The notes beneath the pieces were generated by a model. That model was not told the origin of the DNA. It saw only the letters and a program-made list of their open reading frames with translations, and did not search any database. Shown piece after piece: positions 60,841 through 64,000 of a stretch of 64,000 nt of DNA. Source of the DNA: Betaproteobacteria bacterium UBA5216 (lineage in GTDB: Bacteria > Pseudomonadota > Gammaproteobacteria > Burkholderiales > SG8-41). Position 1 is the first letter of the stretch. Every line of letters starts with the position of its first letter. Both the position numbers and the translations under genes were made by a program. The stretch lies in contig DHVE01000114.1 in the NCBI GenBank assembly GCA_002412495.1, positions 9,524 through 73,523 on the forward strand, in the 5' to 3' direction.

Positions 60841-61599
60841 ATGACCGACCCCAACAACACGAATTCACCGCTGCGTCCCCTGCGGCTCGCCGAGCAGGCG
60901 CCGCTCACGCTGTCACTGGTGGAGCAGATTGCCGCGCGCTTGTCCGAACGTATTGTGACGGGCGCCTACGCCCCGGGGCAGCGCATCATGGAGCAGGCGG
61001 TCGCCGATGAATTTCAGGTGAGCCGCGGACCGGTGCGCGAAGCCTTGCGTTTGCTGGAGAAGGACGGGTTGGTCACCATCCTGGCACGGCGCGGCGCACT
61101 GGTCACCAAGCTGTCGATTGACGAAGTGCGCGAGATTTTTGACATTCGCGCCATGCTAAACGGCTTGCGCGATCGCGCCATTGCCGAGGATCCCGACCGC
61201 GCGCGCCACTTGCCGCTGCTCGAGAAATCCGTGGCCGATTTGACGCGCCTGGCGCGTGACGCGGCACAGGGCGACGCCTACGTCGAGGCCGTGGCCAGCC
61301 TCAATCGGCTGTTGGGACAGATGCTGAGCAATCGCCGGTTGAAATCCATTCTGGATTCACTCGCCCTGCAAACACTGCGTTATTCGCAACTGGGACTTTC
61401 AACGCCCGCGCGCCGCCGTCAGTCCGTGCAGCATTGGCAAAAACTGTTAAAGGCGATCCGCGAAGGGGACGGGGTGGCGGCGGAACAAATAGCGCGTCAG
61501 CGCGTTAATGATTCGCGCGATGCGGCGATTGCCAGGCTGCGGGAAGCAGAAAAAAAGCAGGAAACGCAACAAGAATCGTTGCGCCGGCGCGCCGCGTAA
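60841..61599 (+). CDS. GntR-family (FCD domain) transcriptional regulator
   Basis: 252 aa from ATG 60841 (ATG 60781 would add 20 residues). The N-terminal winged helix contains RLSERIVTGAYAPGQRIMEQAVADEFQVSRGPVREALRLLEKDGLV and the C-terminal all-helical FCD ligand domain follows (DEVREIFDIRAMLNGL). FCD members bind small carboxylates and derepress. It is the only recognisable transcription factor in 64 kb, divergent from the carboxylase cluster. The C-terminus is Lys/Gln/Arg-rich. The large open frame upstream of 60781 is antisense to the carboxyltransferase. Confidence 0.88.
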   Translation: MTDPNNTNSPLRPLRLAEQAPLTLSLVEQIAARLSERIVTGAYAPGQRIMEQAVADEFQVSRGPVREALRLLEKDGLVTILARRGALVTKLSIDEVREIFDIRAMLNGLRDRAIAEDPDRARHLPLLEKSVADLTRLARDAAQGDAYVEAVASLNRLLGQMLSNRRLKSILDSLALQTLRYSQLGLSTPARRRQSVQHWQKLLKAIREGDGVAAEQIARQRVNDSRDAAIARLREAEKKQETQQESLRRRAA

Positions 61600-61616
61600 A
61601 ACGCGGCCCGTGGTGA

Positions 61617-61838
61617 TCAGCCTTCGAGGATGGCGACGACCTGACCCTCGGCCACCGGGTCTTTTTCCTTAACGAGGATTTCCTTCACCACGCCGCCGTC
61701 TTCGGTGATCACGGGAATTTCCATTTTCATCGATTCGATCACGATCAGCGTGTCGCCGGATTCCACCGTGTCGCCAGGCTTGGATTTGAGTTGCCACACG
61801 GTGCCAGTAATTTCGGATTTTACTTCGATGCGCGCCAT
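61617..61838 (-). CDS. stand-alone biotin carboxyl carrier domain (BCCP-like)
   Basis: Only 73 aa, consisting of a biotinyl/lipoyl domain with the biotinylation site IESMKMEIP (Lys about residue 38) and the VKSEITGTVWQL and GDTVESGDTLIVIE strands. In most carboxylases this domain is fused to the biotin carboxylase; here the carboxylase at 51848 lacks it, so this small protein may serve all three carboxyltransferases. It converges on gntR (17 bp between stops), away from the rest of the cluster. Confidence 0.88.
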   Translation of the reverse strand: MARIEVKSEITGTVWQLKSKPGDTVESGDTLIVIESMKMEIPVITEDGGVVKEILVKEKDPVAEGQVVAILEG

Positions 61839-62103
61839 GATTTTCCTGTCGCTTTCTGTGGATTGCTACGGATTGCTACGAATAGGTACGATAATTGATA
61901 CGAGTTTGGTACGGTGAACAAGATGAACTGTGAGGAAAATTATAGCATGCGCGATAGCTTGACTTGATTACCGCGGTTGTAACCCGTTGGCGCAGCGCTT
62001 ACCATGTGCGCCTTGTTTAAACATCCACTTCAATGCCGCGTCGATGCATGATCATGAAATTGTCTTGCCGTTTGCGCCCTGCCACGGCGGCCGCCAGCGC
62101 CGC

Positions 62104-62892
62104 ATGAGCCGGTTGCTGCTGGCCTGCGGCCTCGCACTGGGTTCCGCGGTGGTATTGGCGCAAAATACGGCGCCGCCGGCATCCGCTGAATCGCCCGCGG
62201 CCGCGCCCGCAGTTGCACCTGTCGGGCCGAAGCCCAAACCGTCCGCGCCACCGACTGAACTTAAACTGCCGCCGGTGGACGAGGGCGGTAAAGATCCTTC
62301 GTGGGTGGCTTTCCGCAACAGCCTGCTTGCCGCGTTGGGTCGGGGAGACCGGACCATGCTGCTTGGTATTGTGGATCGCAATATTACAAATGGCCTGGAA
62401 GCGCCGCGTGGCGCTGCGGAGTTTCGCAAGCTGTGGGAACTGGATGGCAAGGACGACCGTGTGCTGCGCAATCTGTCATCGGCGCTGAATCTCGGCAGCG
62501 CATGGCACACGCCGGACAAGAAGAACAAAAACGCGCGCATTCTGTGCGCGCCCTATGTGCCGATCAAGTGGCCGCTGGATGACGTCGATCCTTACGACAG
62601 CGGCGCCATCGTTGTGAAAGAAGCGCTGGTCAAGGGTGCGCCGTCGCATGCGTCACCAACGCTGGGCACGCTGTCGTTCGACATCATCGGCGTGCGTGAC
62701 TGGGACGTCGCTGACGCCGAAAACCAGTTAAAGCAGCGCTGGGTAAAGGTGAATCACCGCGGGCAGGACGGCTACGTACCCGAAGAACATATTCGCAGCG
62801 CAATCGAGCATCGTGCGTGCTTCGCCAAGACCGGCAATACCTGGCGCATGGTGGAGTACGTCGTGGGGATTGAATTTCTCGGCGGCGACTGA
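62104..62892 (+). CDS. exported protein with Pro/Ala-rich linker and SH3-like C-terminus
   Basis: 262 aa from ATG 62104 (in-frame alternatives at 62044 and 61987 add hydrophilic sequence). Signal peptide ends near VVLAQN, followed by a Pro/Ala-rich stretch up to residue ~60, a conserved-looking helical region with PSWVAFRNSLLAALGRGDR and KLWELDGKDDRV, and an end section QRWVKVNHRGQDGYVPEEHIRS resembling bacterial SH3 domains. Function unknown; a periplasmic or cell-wall-associated role is inferred. Confidence 0.72.
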   Translation: MSRLLLACGLALGSAVVLAQNTAPPASAESPAAAPAVAPVGPKPKPSAPPTELKLPPVDEGGKDPSWVAFRNSLLAALGRGDRTMLLGIVDRNITNGLEAPRGAAEFRKLWELDGKDDRVLRNLSSALNLGSAWHTPDKKNKNARILCAPYVPIKWPLDDVDPYDSGAIVVKEALVKGAPSHASPTLGTLSFDIIGVRDWDVADAENQLKQRWVKVNHRGQDGYVPEEHIRSAIEHRACFAKTGNTWRMVEYVVGIEFLGGD

Positions 62893-62907
62893 ATAAAAAT
62901 CCATTTA

Positions 62908-62920
62908 AAACAATGGGTTG
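62908..62920 (+). promoter_or_regulatory. AAACAA-TGGG-TTG motif (IHF-like)
   Basis: A copy in the short convergent gap between the SH3-like gene and SBP-O, where no promoter is expected; this argues that the motif is not only a promoter element. Confidence 0.3.
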
Positions 62921-62933
62921 TAATCTTTGGGTG

Positions 62934-63950
62934 TTAGCTCTTCATATCCAGTTTCGCTTCCTTAACCAGGCGCTGCCACTTGCTGATTTCGGATTTGATG
63001 TGCGCCGAGAACTGATCCGGACTGGAACCCACCGGCGTCGAGCCATCCGCCGCAAGGCGTTTTGCCACTTCCGGTTCCTTTAGCGCTTGCGCCATAGCGT
63101 CGGATAATTTGTTGACGATGGCGCGCGGCACCTTCGCGCCGGTAATCACGCCATACCATTGATCGACTTCGTAGCCGGGTATGCCCGCTTCCGAAAGCGT
63201 TGGGATATCCGCCACCGACGGCGACCGCTTGCCGGCGGTGATCGCTACCACGCGCAGGCGACCGGTGAGCATGTGCGGGCGCACACCGAACATGGTGCCG
63301 AATCCGACCTGCACTTCATTTGACAGCATCGCGGTTACTACAGCAGAGGTGCCCTTATAGGGCACATGCGTCAGCTTCACGCCCGCGAGATGGTTGAACA
63401 TTTCGCCCGCGAAATGCTGCAAACTTCCGGTGCCGCTGGAGCCGAACAACAGCTTGCCGGGATTGGCCTTCGCGTACGCGATCAATTCCTTGGCGGATTT
63501 CACCGGCACTTGCGGGCTGTGATAAACCGCGTAAAACAGCGATGTCGCCTGCGTGATGCCCTGCAAATCGCGTGTCAGGTCGTAGGGGAGCTTCGAATTG
63601 GTGGCCGAGTTCACCGAGTGCGACGCGGAGATCAGGCAAATGGTGTAGCCGTCCGGCGGTGCGTTGGCGGTGATTTCAACGCCGATGGCGCCTGCCGCGC
63701 CGGTGCGGTTGTCCACCACCGCCTGTTGCCCCCACTTGTCGGTGAGTTTCTGTGCCAGCGTGCGCGCCGTGGTGTCGGTGCCGGCGCCGGGGGTAAACGG
63801 CGAAATAAACCTTATTGGCTTAACCGGATACGATTTTGCAATATCGGTTTGCGCGGCGGCCATTGGGGAAACGCTGGCGGCACAGGCAAACAGCAGGGGG
63901 AAAGCGGAATTTAAACCACGCATCATTAGGGCCTCGGCTTGCTCGGTCAC
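62934..63950 (-). CDS. Bug/TctC-family substrate-binding protein (SBP-O)
   Basis: Canonical Bug receptor, 338 aa (ATG 63950; the ATGs 24 and 27 bases downstream give shorter leaders). Signal peptide ends near PMAAAQT; then YPVKPIRFISPFTPGAGTDTTARTL, DNRTGAAGAIGVEITANA, HVPYKGTSAVVTAMLSNEVQVGFG and GRLRVVAITAGKRS. It converges on the SH3-like gene. No TctA/TctB. The 50 bases beyond its start hold nothing recognisable. Confidence 0.86.
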   Translation of the reverse strand: MTEQAEALMMRGLNSAFPLLFACAASVSPMAAAQTDIAKSYPVKPIRFISPFTPGAGTDTTARTLAQKLTDKWGQQAVVDNRTGAAGAIGVEITANAPPDGYTICLISASHSVNSATNSKLPYDLTRDLQGITQATSLFYAVYHSPQVPVKSAKELIAYAKANPGKLLFGSSGTGSLQHFAGEMFNHLAGVKLTHVPYKGTSAVVTAMLSNEVQVGFGTMFGVRPHMLTGRLRVVAITAGKRSPSVADIPTLSEAGIPGYEVDQWYGVITGAKVPRAIVNKLSDAMAQALKEPEVAKRLAADGSTPVGSSPDQFSAHIKSEISKWQRLVKEAKLDMKS

Positions 63951-64000
63951 TGGGGCCGCGATTCTACACGTTGCGGCGCGGATTTATATAACGTTCCCGC

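Noticed and set aside
1..64000. tRNA, rRNA, IS element or prophage genes
   Set aside because: No cloverleaf-like stretch, transposase, integrase or phage protein was recognised in any frame.

Overview
The window is a piece of a GC-rich betaproteobacterial chromosome, most likely Burkholderiales. The main reason is the extraordinary number of Bug/TctC-type periplasmic substrate-binding proteins (15 complete genes), a hallmark of Bordetella/Cupriavidus/Polaromonas-like lineages. Around them lie acyl-CoA enzymes, CaiB/BaiF CoA-transferases, CocE-like hydrolases, crotonases, GSTs, DMT exporters and one GntR regulator. I see no rRNA, tRNA, CRISPR array, transposase or phage gene.

Layout. (a) 1-11.6 kb, all on +: the end of an acyl-CoA dehydrogenase, two divergent Bug SBPs, a CocE/NonD hydrolase, three canonical Bug SBPs, a crotonase, an isochorismatase-fold enzyme with a removable leader, a uronate-dehydrogenase-like protein with a histone-like tail, and a DMT transporter. 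(b) 11.6-26.8 kb, mixed strands: SBPs, an enoyl-CoA hydratase, a DMT transporter, an enolase-superfamily enzyme, PPK2, two GSTs, a GFA protein translationally coupled to an SDR, a tandem pair of cysteine-elbow alpha/beta hydrolases, a cupin, a ModA-like SBP, an HD-domain protein, an exported hydrolase and a ChaN-like lipoprotein. (c) 26.9-41 kb: a SulP-STAS-cNMP transporter, a second CocE hydrolase, a MocA oxidoreductase, a tandem SBP pair, an ACMSD-like amidohydrolase, a compositionally distinct methyltransferase, a CoA-transferase flanked by SBPs, a FlK-like thioesterase and a small exported protein. (d) 41.2-61.8 kb, almost all on -: a large acyl-CoA metabolism cluster with three carboxyltransferase subunits, one biotin carboxylase, one free-standing 73-residue biotin carrier, ETF alpha/beta, a FadB-like fusion, a split NDP-forming acyl-CoA synthetase, a CoA-transferase, a sulfite-oxidase-fold Moco protein, a degenerate Fe-ADH and three SBPs, with a GntR gene facing away at the upstream end. 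(e) An SH3-like exported protein and a last SBP close the window.

How the parts may work together. Cluster (d) reads as uptake or sensing of a carboxylic acid, CoA activation (NDP-forming ligase and CoA-transferase), biotin-dependent carboxylation, and dehydrogenation/hydration with electrons passed to ETF. The SBPs are welded into these operons by stop/start overlaps or gaps of a few bases, yet no TctA/TctB membrane subunits are present, so they must share distant permeases or act as sensors. Five of the 15 SBPs form a visibly divergent subfamily, and all three SBPs of cluster (d) belong to it. This is the most promising candidate for an undescribed system here. A second unexplained signal is a recurrent AT-rich motif (AAACAA, four bases, TTR), IHF-like with one consistent mismatch, at the starts of several genes and in gaps. 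All family calls are from reading translations by eye; no database search was run.
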